Positions 33,040-41,400 of a stretch of DNA of 64,000 bases are shown here, piece by piece. The notes under the pieces are model-generated. The model ran no database searches. It worked only from the letters and a program-made list of their open reading frames with translations, and was not told the origin of the DNA. The DNA comes from Seohaeicola_A nanhaiensis (GTDB lineage Bacteria; Pseudomonadota; Alphaproteobacteria; Rhodobacterales; Rhodobacteraceae). The stretch is from assembly GCF_042654245.1 (NCBI RefSeq), contig NZ_JBHSGI010000031.1:62001-126000 (forward strand), written 5' to 3'. The number at the start of each line of letters is the position of its first letter. Position 1 is the stretch's first letter. Made by a program: the position numbers and the translations under genes.

Positions 33040-33846
33040 TCATGCCCGGCCCGCCGAAACTTTGCGGAAATCCGGCGCACGCTTTTCGGTGAAGGCCGCG
33101 ACGCCTTCGGCGAATTCGGGGCCGAGGCTGGCGGCAAGCTGCAGCTCGTCCTCGAGATTCAGCTGGTCTTCAAAGCTGTTCCGGTCGGATTCCCAATAAA
33201 GCTTGCGAATGCGGGACAGGCCGTTGACCGGCCCGTCGGCAAGCGATTTGGCGATCTTCAGCGTCTCTGCCATGAGCGTGTCCGCCGGGTAGACGCGGTT
33301 GACCAAGCCCCAGTTCAGCGCCTTTTCGGCGGGCAGTTTTTCCGCGAGCAGACTCAGCTCGCGCGCCCTCGCGGCGCCGACCAGGCGGGGCAGCAGCCAG
33401 CTCGACCCGGAGTCGGGAACCAGGCCGATGCGGGCAAAGGCCTGAAGAAAGTAGGCATCCTGCGAGGCGGTGATGATGTCGCCCATCAGCGCGATGCTCA
33501 TCCCGGCGCCAACAGCTGGCCCGTTCACCGCCGTCACAAGCGGGACCGGACAATCCCGCAGGGTTCGCAACATGGGGTGATAGAACTTCTGCAAGACCGC
33601 TTCGGCACGATTGGCCGTCGCCGCGTTGCCATCATCCCCGCCCGAGAGATCCGCGCCCGACGAAAAGGCCCGCCCCGCCCCGGTCAGGACGATACAGCGC
33701 GCGCCTTGCTCTGAAATCAGCGACAGGACCGCCTGTACAAGCGCCGTCACGGTGGCTGGGTTCAGGGCGTTCAGAACATCCGGACGATTGAAACGGATGA
33801 TGCCAACGGACTCGACCATTTCGGTCGAAACGGGGGGTTGTGTCAT
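33040..33846 (-). CDS. Enoyl-CoA hydratase/isomerase, PaaG-like (crotonase 2)
   Basis: 268 residues. FSSGADLSGG and NGPAVGAGMS form the oxyanion hole. ARIGLVPDSGSSWLLPRLVG has Asp where hydratases have the second catalytic Glu, the pattern of PaaG (1,2-epoxyphenylacetyl-CoA isomerase and delta3-delta2 isomerase). It may therefore shift a double bond or open an epoxide rather than add water. First gene of the six-gene - strand unit ending at 28141. Dyad site 10 lies 72 bp upstream, in the divergent promoter shared with the gene at 34034. Confidence 0.9.
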   Translation of the reverse strand: MTQPPVSTEMVESVGIIRFNRPDVLNALNPATVTALVQAVLSLISEQGARCIVLTGAGRAFSSGADLSGGDDGNAATANRAEAVLQKFYHPMLRTLRDCPVPLVTAVNGPAVGAGMSIALMGDIITASQDAYFLQAFARIGLVPDSGSSWLLPRLVGAARARELSLLAEKLPAEKALNWGLVNRVYPADTLMAETLKIAKSLADGPVNGLSRIRKLYWESDRNSFEDQLNLEDELQLAASLGPEFAEGVAAFTEKRAPDFRKVSAGRA

Positions 33847-33917
33847 CCTGCGTCCTCTCGAAAACGCGCCCGCGCGGCGCTTCGAGCCGAGAAGAAACCC
33901 TTTTGTCCCTGACCGGT

Positions 33918-33937
33918 AGCCCCCTGAAGAGGGGACA
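33918..33937 (+). promoter_or_regulatory. Island dyad site 10 (AGCCCCC-N6-GGGGACA)
   Basis: Lies between the divergent crotonase 2 (72 bp) and nitronate-monooxygenase-like (97 bp) genes. It is followed by CAATCAGG, as site 4 is followed by ATCAGG, and then by an AT-rich -10-like stretch (33945-33970). Confidence 0.55.
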
Positions 33938-34033
33938 CAATCAGGAAAATTGAATTAGTATTTAATTTTTGCGGTGGTGCTGCGAAATCCGTTTTGCGGC
34001 GTCACCAAGAGCGCGATCAAGGAGCCCGGACCC

Positions 34034-34984
34034 ATGAAAGATACCTTCTGGACTCCGCATGGCCACTGCCTGAGAATACCGCTGATCGGTGCGCCGATGT
34101 TCCTGGTTTCCGGGCCGGCCCTTGTCATCGCCCAGTGTCGCGCGGGCATTGTCGGGACGATGCCGGCGCTTGGGGCGCGCACAAGCGAAATCCTTGATGG
34201 TTGGCTCGACGAGATCACGACAGCGCTGTCTGCGCCGGGCGAGCCGCAAGCCGCGCCCTATGGCCTGAACCTGATCGTGCACAGTTCCAACACCCAGCTT
34301 CCGGCGCATCTGGACCTTTGTGTCAAATACCGCGTGCCTCTGGTCATCACGTCCCTCGGCTCTCGCCCCGAGGTCAACGAGGCGGTCCGGTCGTATGGCG
34401 GCATCGTCCTGCACGACGTCACCAATGCCGAACATGCCCGCAAGGCGCTGGATCGCGGAGCGCACGGGCTGATCGCCGTGGCGGCGGGTGCCGGCGGACA
34501 TGCCGGTGCGATTTCGCCCATCGCCCTGATCGAGACGCTGCGGGCCTTCTGGGACGGCCCGTTGGCGCTGTCGGGTGCCATCGCGACCGGACGCGGACTG
34601 CTGGCCGCGCAGAGCCTCAGGGCCGACCTTGGCTATAGCGGCACCCTGTTCATTCCGGCCGCCGAGTCGCTCGCCTCGGATGCCTACCGCGACATGGTGA
34701 TCGCCTCGGACAGCAGCGACATCGTTTACACCGACAGGGTTTCGGGAACGAACGCAAATTTCCTTCGACAATCGCTGATTGCCAATGGCATCGCGTTCGA
34801 TGGCGCTCCGCCCACCCACAAACCCGACATGTTGGGCGAGGCCAAGGCCTGGCGTGACATCTGGAGCGCGGGGCATGGCGTGGCCCAGGTTCACCTACGC
34901 TCGACTGTGGCCCAGATCGTGGACCGGCTGGAGCGGGAATACAGGGCGGCGCTGACGCGCATTGCCGCCCTGTCCCGAAACTGA
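34034..34984 (+). CDS. Nitronate monooxygenase/2-nitropropane dioxygenase-like flavoprotein
   Basis: 316 residues, FMN TIM barrel. LIGAPMFLVSGPAL opens the barrel, AAGAGGHAG holds the flavin-contact GGH with the catalytic-type His, and LSGAIATGRG is the phosphate-binding loop. Many annotated NMOs in catabolic clusters act on other substrates, such as enoyl reduction or alkyl-nitronate detoxification. AAGGAG lies nine bases before the ATG. It is the outermost gene sharing a dyad site, converging on the 2-oxoacid dehydrogenase gene with 3 bp between stops. Confidence 0.87.
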   Translation: MKDTFWTPHGHCLRIPLIGAPMFLVSGPALVIAQCRAGIVGTMPALGARTSEILDGWLDEITTALSAPGEPQAAPYGLNLIVHSSNTQLPAHLDLCVKYRVPLVITSLGSRPEVNEAVRSYGGIVLHDVTNAEHARKALDRGAHGLIAVAAGAGGHAGAISPIALIETLRAFWDGPLALSGAIATGRGLLAAQSLRADLGYSGTLFIPAAESLASDAYRDMVIASDSSDIVYTDRVSGTNANFLRQSLIANGIAFDGAPPTHKPDMLGEAKAWRDIWSAGHGVAQVHLRSTVAQIVDRLEREYRAALTRIAALSRN

Positions 34985-34987
34985 GAG

Positions 34988-37363
34988 TTACACGACTGCG
35001 AGCCGGGCCTGGCCCAGTGGACGTCCCTTGGTGAAGGCGGCTGCGCGTTCGACAATTGCGGCGGCGTCGATGCCGTTCAGCCGGTAGAGATCGGCGATGG
35101 TGCCGGTCTGGCCGAACTGTTCGACGCCGAGCGGCAGGACCGCATGCCCAGCCACGCCGCCGATCCAGGACAAGGCGGTTGGGTGTCCGTCGATCACGGT
35201 GATGATCCGGCAGTCGCGCGGCAGATCGCCCAGCAGCCGCTCGACACAGGACATGGCGCCCGTGCCCTGGCTTCTCTGCCGTTGCGCGGCGGCCCAGCCC
35301 GCGTGCAGACGGTCGGCCGATGTGATCGCCAGCACGCCGATATCGCGCCGGTCTTCGGCCAGCAGGCCGGCCGCGCGGATCGCCTCGGGCGCGACAACGC
35401 CCTGATAGGCGATGATGAGATCCGGGTTCGGCCCCGGTTTGCGCAGCCAGTAGGCACCATCGATGGCGCCTTGCCGCCATGCATCGTCCGGGCGCCGCCC
35501 CGGTTGTTCGATCGGATTGGTCGACAGCCGAAGATAGACCGCGCCGCCCTTGTCGTCCGCCAGCGACGTGCGCGGATCGAGTTCTCCGTCCCCGCTGCGC
35601 TGAACATAGTCGAGCGCCCATTCGGCGATAACGGCCAGTTCGTCGGCGAAGGCCGGCTCGAATGCAGCCAGCCCCGGTTGGGTCATCCCGATGCCCGGCG
35701 ACCCGATGGACTGATGCGCCCCGCCTTCCGGCGAGAGCGTCACTCCCGAGGGCGTTCCGACCAGGATAAACCGGGCGTCCTGGTAGCAGGCGTAGTTCAG
35801 GGCATCGAGCCCGCGCGCGACGAAGGGATCATAGACCGTCCCGACCGGGATGACCCGCTTGCCAAACAGCGAATGCGACAGGCCTGCCGCACCCAGAAGC
35901 AGCATCAGGTTCATTTCGGCGATGCCCAGTTCCAGGTGCTGGCCTTCTGGCGCGAAGTCCCACTTTGCCGTCGACGGGATCTTTTCCGCCCGGAACAGAT
36001 CGACCTCGGCCTTGCGCGCGAACAACTTGCGCCGGTTGACCCATGGACCCAGCGAGGTGGTGCCGGTCACATCGGGCGATGTGGTCAGGATACGATCCGA
36101 CAGGGCGCTGTCCCCCTTCGCCAGTCCATCGAGAATCTTCCCGAAAGCCGTCTGGGTCGAAATCGTGCCCTCGGGCGACAGGGACAGCGCCGGGACCGGC
36201 AGCGGGTCGTCGTCAAAACGCCGGCGTCCCGCCGCGAAGAATGGCACCTTGTCCAGCCAGGCTTGAAAGCCGTCGGGATCGCGCACCGTAGCGAGGCGGT
36301 CCCATTCGCGGCCTTCGGGAACGCCCTGATCGGCCTGCCAGTCCGCCATCTGCGCCGGGGTCATAAGACCGCCGTGGTTGTCCTTGTGACCGGCGATGGG
36401 CGTGCCCCATCCCTTGATCGTATAGGCCAGAAAGCAGGTCGGGCGATCGTGGTCGATGGCGGCGAAGGTTTCGGCCATGGTCTCGACGCAGTTGCCGCCC
36501 AGGTTCTCCATCAGTTCGGCCAGTTCGTCGTCCGAACGCGTGTCAATCAGTGCCGTGACGTCCCCCTGATCCCCCAGCGCGTTCATCAGATGTTTGCGCC
36601 AGACCGATCCGCCCTGGTAGGTCAGCGCGGAATAGAGCTGGTTCGGACAGGCATCGATCCATTGCCGCAGCGCCTCGCCCCCTGGCTCGCGAAAGGCGGC
36701 ACGTTGCAAGGCGCCATATTTGACGCGCACGACGTCCCAGCCGAAGGCCTCGAAGATCTTCTCGATCCGCTGCCACAGACCTTCCCGAACCACACCGTCG
36801 AGAGACTGCCGGTTATAATCGATCACCCACCAGGTGTTCCGCAGCCCGTTCTTCCAGCCTTCCTGCAGGCACTCGTAGATATTGCCCTCGTCGAATTCAG
36901 CATCGCCCATCAGCGCGATCATCCGGCCCGTTCGCGCACCCTCACCCCAGGGCTTGGCGCGGATATAGTCCTGAATCAGGGATGCAAACGATGTGATGGC
37001 GACCCCGAGCCCGACCGACCCGGTGGAGAAGTCCACATCGTCATCATCCTTCGTCCGGCTGGGATAGCTTTGCGCGCCGCCCAGCCCGCGATAGGCCTTC
37101 AGTTTCTCGACCGTTGTATTGCCCATCAGGTATTGCATCGCGTGAAACACGGGCGAGGCGTGGGGCTTTACTGCCACCCGGTCTCCCGGCTGAAGGACGC
37201 CGTAGTACAGAGCCGTCATGATACTGACCATCGAAGCCGAAGAGGCCTGGTGCCCGCCCACCTTGATCCCGTCGACTTTGGGGCGGATGTGGTTGGCATG
37301 GTGGATCATCCAGTGAGACAACCACAACAGGCGGCGTTCGACGGTTTTCAGGTTCGTTTCCAT
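34988..37363 (-). CDS. Homodimeric 2-oxoacid dehydrogenase E1 / transketolase-like (AceE/MdeB type)
   Basis: 791 residues. The ThDP site GDAEFDEGNIYECLQEGW, ending in VIDYNRQSLDG (GDx...N), is in the N-terminal half. A transketolase-type middle domain follows, with HLELGIAEMNLMLLLGAAG carrying the Glu that activates ThDP. It resembles AceE, and especially MdeB, the 2-oxobutyrate dehydrogenase E1 of pseudomonads, which is also linked to an Lrp regulator. No E2 or E3 accompanies it; the Bkd E2/E3 20 kb away are a different class. Start: ATG 37363 or 37372. Divergent from lrp at 37469. Confidence 0.88.
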   Translation of the reverse strand: METNLKTVERRLLWLSHWMIHHANHIRPKVDGIKVGGHQASSASMVSIMTALYYGVLQPGDRVAVKPHASPVFHAMQYLMGNTTVEKLKAYRGLGGAQSYPSRTKDDDDVDFSTGSVGLGVAITSFASLIQDYIRAKPWGEGARTGRMIALMGDAEFDEGNIYECLQEGWKNGLRNTWWVIDYNRQSLDGVVREGLWQRIEKIFEAFGWDVVRVKYGALQRAAFREPGGEALRQWIDACPNQLYSALTYQGGSVWRKHLMNALGDQGDVTALIDTRSDDELAELMENLGGNCVETMAETFAAIDHDRPTCFLAYTIKGWGTPIAGHKDNHGGLMTPAQMADWQADQGVPEGREWDRLATVRDPDGFQAWLDKVPFFAAGRRRFDDDPLPVPALSLSPEGTISTQTAFGKILDGLAKGDSALSDRILTTSPDVTGTTSLGPWVNRRKLFARKAEVDLFRAEKIPSTAKWDFAPEGQHLELGIAEMNLMLLLGAAGLSHSLFGKRVIPVGTVYDPFVARGLDALNYACYQDARFILVGTPSGVTLSPEGGAHQSIGSPGIGMTQPGLAAFEPAFADELAVIAEWALDYVQRSGDGELDPRTSLADDKGGAVYLRLSTNPIEQPGRRPDDAWRQGAIDGAYWLRKPGPNPDLIIAYQGVVAPEAIRAAGLLAEDRRDIGVLAITSADRLHAGWAAAQRQRSQGTGAMSCVERLLGDLPRDCRIITVIDGHPTALSWIGGVAGHAVLPLGVEQFGQTGTIADLYRLNGIDAAAIVERAAAFTKGRPLGQARLAVV

Positions 37364-37468
37364 GTGAGCCATTTCTCTTCGATCATTGCGCCCATCTTAA
37401 CGCCGCGGGCCGCAGGGAATCCTTGCAAAGCCATTGCTGACGGGGCAGGCTTTGGGCGGATTTGAAGC

Positions 37469-37954
37469 GTGATTGACGACATGGTAGGTAATATCCCCAA
37501 GATCGATAAATTTGATATTGAAATACTCTCGATTCTGCGGACAGAGGGCCGGGCAAGCGTTCTTGAAATTTCAGAGCGGATCGGGTTGAGTGCCACCCCC
37601 GTCTCGCGCCGGATCCGGCGCCTGGAAGAACAGGGTATCATCACACGCTATGCGGCTCTGATCGACGAGGCCAAGCTTGGATACGAGGTGTCCGTTTTTG
37701 TCTCGGTCAAGCTCGACAAGCAGGTGGACGACTCCCTTGCAGCCTTCGAGGCGGCCATTCAGGACTTTTCCGAAGTTGTGGATTGCTGGCTTATGACCGG
37801 CAACCGAGACTACATGTTGCGCGTCGCAACCCGCAGTCTGGCGGATTTCGAGAACTTTCTTGTCGGCCGGTTGACGCGGGTACGAGGAGTGGCTTCCATC
37901 GAGAGTTCCATTCCATTGCGCCGGGTGAAGGCCGGGATCGCGCGTGCCTTCTGA
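37469..37954 (+). CDS. Lrp/AsnC-family regulator
   Basis: 161 residues. The winged HTH is at about residues 15-65 (ILSILRTEGRASVLEISERIG, then SATPVSRRIRRLEEQGII), followed by an AsnC/RAM ligand domain (VVDCWLMTGNRDYMLRV). The RAM domain binds amino acids or related acids. The start is either GTG 37469 or ATG 37481; neither has a clear Shine-Dalgarno. Divergent from the E1 gene, suggesting local control as in mdeR-mdeAB. Confidence 0.92.
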   Translation: MIDDMVGNIPKIDKFDIEILSILRTEGRASVLEISERIGLSATPVSRRIRRLEEQGIITRYAALIDEAKLGYEVSVFVSVKLDKQVDDSLAAFEAAIQDFSEVVDCWLMTGNRDYMLRVATRSLADFENFLVGRLTRVRGVASIESSIPLRRVKAGIARAF

Positions 37955-38009
37955 TCGGCGGTCTTGAGATATTTGACTATTGACCGGTTTACATGATCAA
38001 TAAAACTCC

Positions 38010-38026
38010 GCCCGATGTGGTCGGGC
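38010..38026 (+). terminator. Small hairpin after lrp
   Basis: GCCCGA and TCGGGC flank a 5-base loop between lrp and the CaiB-type gene. No U-run, so a weak call. Confidence 0.3.
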
Positions 38027-38052
38027 AGCGAAGTCACGAATAGCGAGGCGGA

Positions 38053-39324
38053 ATGAAGTCCCCAAGCCCCAAAGATCCCGGACATCACACCCCGGCACAA
38101 AGCGGGGCGACGGGTCAGCCGCTTGAGGGCATTCGTGTCATCGAAATGGCCACCCTTGGAATGGGCCCTCTGGCGGCGCAGAGTCTCGGTGACTATGGCG
38201 CCGAGGTTATCAAGGTCGAACCGATAGGGGGCGATCTTTTTCGTCAGACGACGCCGCGCCGGTCGGAAGGCATGGGTCACACCTTTCTGCAGTTCAACCG
38301 AAACAAGAAAAGCCTCGCGATCGACGTGAAGTCGGAGCGCGGCATCGATCTTGTGCACCGGCTTTTACGTGGCGCGGATGTGTTCCTGTCCAATACGCGG
38401 TCCCCATCGATGGCGCGTCTCGGTCTCGACTACGACTCGTTGTGTGGCGACAATCCAGAGCTGATTTACTGCGCCTGTTACGGTTTCTCCGACCTCGGGC
38501 CCTATGCCGGCCGACCCGCCGCGGACGACACCATACAGGCGATGTCCGGCCTCGTGGACCTGCAGGCGAAAGCCGGAGGCGGGGCGAATTTCACGGCATC
38601 CGTCGTGGCCGACAAAGTTGTCGCAATGACCATCGTCAACGCGGTTATGGCCGCCCTGATGCGCCGGATGAAGCATGGCGGCGGCCAGTTCCTGGAAGTG
38701 CCGATGTTCGAAAGCATGGTCGCCTTCGTCATGCCCGAACACATGGCCGGCAAGACCTATGAGCCTCAGCAGGGCGCGGTTGGCTATTCGCGCCTGCTCA
38801 ACCCCAATCGCGTACCCTTTCCAACCCGAGACGGTCTGCTTTGCGTCCTGCCCTACACCGACAAGCAGTGGAGCAAGTTCTTCACCCTGATCGGCCGTCC
38901 CGACCTGGCGGAATCGCCGGATTACGCGACGCTTGAGGGGCGGGGCCGGAACATCGAGGCGGTCTACGCTGTCATCCGGTCCGTTCTTCCGTCGAAGACA
39001 ACCGCCGAGTGGATAGCACTTCTGGCCGAGAACGATATTCTCTATGGCGAAGTAAACTCGGTCGAGGAGCTATTTTCGGATCCCCATCTGACCGCGCGCG
39101 CGATGTTCCCGGAATACGATCACCCGACCGAAGGACGGATTCGGTTGATCGGCTATCCCGTGGTCTCCTCTGAACCGGCCACGCGTCTGCGCCATCTGCC
39201 GCCGACCCTTGGCGCTCATAGCGCCGAGATCGCGCGGATGGCCGGCCTGTCAGACGAGACCATCGCCGTGATGGTTGCAGCGGGCGAGCTTGTGGACCCT
39301 GCGATGCAGGATCCTGTCCGCTAG
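38053..39324 (+). CDS. Family III CoA transferase (CaiB/BaiF)
   Basis: 423 residues. LEGIRVIEMATLGMGPLAAQ, then LGDYGAEVIKVEP, FLQFNRNKKSLAIDVKS, and a catalytic Asp in GRPAADDTIQAMSGL are diagnostic of the CaiB/BaiF intertwined dimers that move CoA between carboxylates. It starts a + strand array with a TRAP transporter, an acyl-CoA dehydrogenase and a thiolase, so it probably activates the imported acid. The 98-bp gap before it shows no island dyad. Confidence 0.92.
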   Translation: MKSPSPKDPGHHTPAQSGATGQPLEGIRVIEMATLGMGPLAAQSLGDYGAEVIKVEPIGGDLFRQTTPRRSEGMGHTFLQFNRNKKSLAIDVKSERGIDLVHRLLRGADVFLSNTRSPSMARLGLDYDSLCGDNPELIYCACYGFSDLGPYAGRPAADDTIQAMSGLVDLQAKAGGGANFTASVVADKVVAMTIVNAVMAALMRRMKHGGGQFLEVPMFESMVAFVMPEHMAGKTYEPQQGAVGYSRLLNPNRVPFPTRDGLLCVLPYTDKQWSKFFTLIGRPDLAESPDYATLEGRGRNIEAVYAVIRSVLPSKTTAEWIALLAENDILYGEVNSVEELFSDPHLTARAMFPEYDHPTEGRIRLIGYPVVSSEPATRLRHLPPTLGAHSAEIARMAGLSDETIAVMVAAGELVDPAMQDPVR

Positions 39325-39454
39325 CGGCAGGGGATTGCAAGTGCTCGCAATAAAGTTCTAAAGATGGGTCTAGGTGTTCAGGCGGAGGGGCCGTGCGTTG
39401 CCAGCCGGCCCGCCATCGCAACGGGGAACGCCGTAGACCCGGCCGGAGGACGCC

Positions 39455-39988
39455 TTGCCTATCTTACGACGAGCCATGAGCCGGATCGAACTGGTCTTGG
39501 GCACCTTTTCCGCATTGGCCCTTGGCGTCGTCATGGTCGCCATGTGTGCCGACACCTTCATGCGATATGTCTTCAACAGCCCGATACAGGGTGTGCAGGA
39601 TCTGGTCGGGAAATATCTGATGGTGGGCGCCTATTTCCTGGTCCTGTCGCTCAGCTATGCCTCGGGTTCGCAGGTTCGGATCGACTTTCTCAATCTCAGA
39701 ATGCCGCTGCGCCTGCGCCATCTCATCGAAGCCGCCATCTGCCTTGCAACGGCGGTGCTCTTTTCTCTGATCGGCTGGCTCGCCGCAGCGCGTTCGCTCG
39801 TCAGCTTTGAGAGGTCGGAAATCCTGCCCGGCCCGATCGGCTGGCCTGTCTGGCTGACCACCGCTCTGGTGGCCCTCGGCACAGCCCTTCTGGTCGTGCG
39901 CCTGATCCTGGACGCTATTGGCCATGTCGCTGGCGCCGCAGGTGCCACGGACGCCCCGTCCCTTCCGAACGCCGAAGGCGGGCATTAA
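39455..39988 (+). CDS. dctQ: TRAP transporter small permease DctQ (second system)
   Basis: 177 residues, four hydrophobic segments; DTFMRYVFNSPIQGVQDL is the DctQ motif. Start: TTG 39455 has GGAGG five bases upstream, while ATG 39476 has only a weak site, so I prefer the TTG. The 130-bp gap before it (39325-39454) shows only a weak TTGC-GCAA dyad at about 39335-39350. Overlaps no gene; the dctM ATG follows 4 bp after the stop. Confidence 0.88.
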   Translation: MPILRRAMSRIELVLGTFSALALGVVMVAMCADTFMRYVFNSPIQGVQDLVGKYLMVGAYFLVLSLSYASGSQVRIDFLNLRMPLRLRHLIEAAICLATAVLFSLIGWLAAARSLVSFERSEILPGPIGWPVWLTTALVALGTALLVVRLILDAIGHVAGAAGATDAPSLPNAEGGH

Positions 39989-39992
39989 CGCC

Positions 39993-41276
39993 ATGCTGGT
40001 GCTTGCAATCACGCTTCTTATGCTCGGCCTGCTGGTCGTCGGAATGCCGGTCGGCTTCGCCATGGGTGTTGCCGGGGCGGCAGGACTCTACCTGCTTGGC
40101 GGCACGCGGTTCGTTTTCGGTATTCTCGATACGACACCTCTTTCGACGGTAGGGGTGTACGAGCTGGTCACAATCCCGATGTTCCTTCCGATGGCAGAGC
40201 TTGTTCTGCTGAGCGGAGTTACCGAAGACCTGTTCAAGGCCGCCGCCGCCTGGCTGAGCCGCGTGCGGGGCGGGCTTGCCATGGCCACGTCTATCGCTGG
40301 TGCGGGCTTCGCCGCCATCTGTGGCTCTTCGACCGGTTCGGCCGCGACGCTTGCCGCCACCACCATTCCGTCGATGCTCAAACAAGGATACGAAGCGAAA
40401 CTGGCCAGTGGTGTCGTCGCGATCTCGGGCACCCTGGCGATCCTCATTCCGCCATCCGTGGGCATGATCGTCTATGGATTCATGGCTGAAGTTTCCATTG
40501 CCAAGCTCTTCATCGCGGGTGTGATTCCCGGACTGCTGGTGGTTACAGCCATCATCGCGACCATCGCCATCCTTGTCCGCCTGAATCCTGACGCGGCCCC
40601 CCAAACCGAATCCGTCCCCATGGGCGAACGGTTCCGGCTATTGGTCGGGGTTCTGCCCACGCTGCTGCTGTTCGGCTTTGTCACCATTGCCATCTACAGC
40701 GGCGCCACCACCCCGACCGAGGCGTCGGCGGTGGGTGCCGCCGGCGGTCTTGTTCTTGCTCTGGCCCGCGGGCAAACGTCCTTCGCGCAATACCTTCATG
40801 CATTCCGCCGGGCGGCGCTGACCAGCTGCATGATCTTGACGATTATCCTTGGGGCACACATCTTCGGTTATTTCATCACGATCACCCGATTGACCCAGGA
40901 CATCATCGCTTTCGTGGGAGGATTGGAAGCGAACCGCTGGGTGATCCTGCTGATCCTTCTGGCCGGCTACGTCGTGATGGGCATGTTCATGGATCAGATG
41001 GCCATTCTCGTGCTGACCGTGCCGATCGTCGTCCCCCTTGTCAGCAGTCTTGGATTCGACCTCATCTGGTTCGGCGTTATCTTCATCATCGTGGCCGAGA
41101 TCGGCCTGGTCACGCCGCCCCTGGGGCTGAACTGTTTCGTGGTGGCACGCTATGCCGGGCGGCCGCTGAACGAGGTGTTCCACGGAACGTTTCCCCATGT
41201 GCTGGCCCACTTCGTCGTGATTGCGATCCTCCTTGCCTTTCCCGCCATCACTCTCTGGTTGCCTGGTCGGATGTAA
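39993..41276 (+). CDS. dctM: TRAP transporter large permease DctM (second system)
   Basis: 427 residues, about twelve membrane segments. IPMFLPMAELVLLSG, AAICGSSTGSAATLAATTIP and GTLAILIPPSVGMIVYG are the DctM hairpin signatures. The ATG at 39993 follows AAGGCGGG; the reading from 39918 lies within dctQ. Gene order in this system is Q-M-P, unlike the P-Q-M of the first. Confidence 0.93.
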   Translation: MLVLAITLLMLGLLVVGMPVGFAMGVAGAAGLYLLGGTRFVFGILDTTPLSTVGVYELVTIPMFLPMAELVLLSGVTEDLFKAAAAWLSRVRGGLAMATSIAGAGFAAICGSSTGSAATLAATTIPSMLKQGYEAKLASGVVAISGTLAILIPPSVGMIVYGFMAEVSIAKLFIAGVIPGLLVVTAIIATIAILVRLNPDAAPQTESVPMGERFRLLVGVLPTLLLFGFVTIAIYSGATTPTEASAVGAAGGLVLALARGQTSFAQYLHAFRRAALTSCMILTIILGAHIFGYFITITRLTQDIIAFVGGLEANRWVILLILLAGYVVMGMFMDQMAILVLTVPIVVPLVSSLGFDLIWFGVIFIIVAEIGLVTPPLGLNCFVVARYAGRPLNEVFHGTFPHVLAHFVVIAILLAFPAITLWLPGRM

Positions 41277-41400
41277 AGACCGCGCTGGAACCAATTTTGG
41301 CTTATAAACTCCATTAATAGGTTTTTAGGTCTTGACCGGCTTGCCCGGCCGACGCACCAATGCAACCAAGGGTGCGGGGAGCGCCCAGGAGGAAACAGGA

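Noticed and set aside
35144..37465. 773-residue + strand reading frame opposite the E1 gene
   Set aside because: The - strand protein carries the ThDP motif and family length; the mirror frame has none.
39335..39350. TTGC-N8-GCAA dyad upstream of the second dctQ as an operator
   Set aside because: Four-base arms are expected often by chance and no second copy was found.
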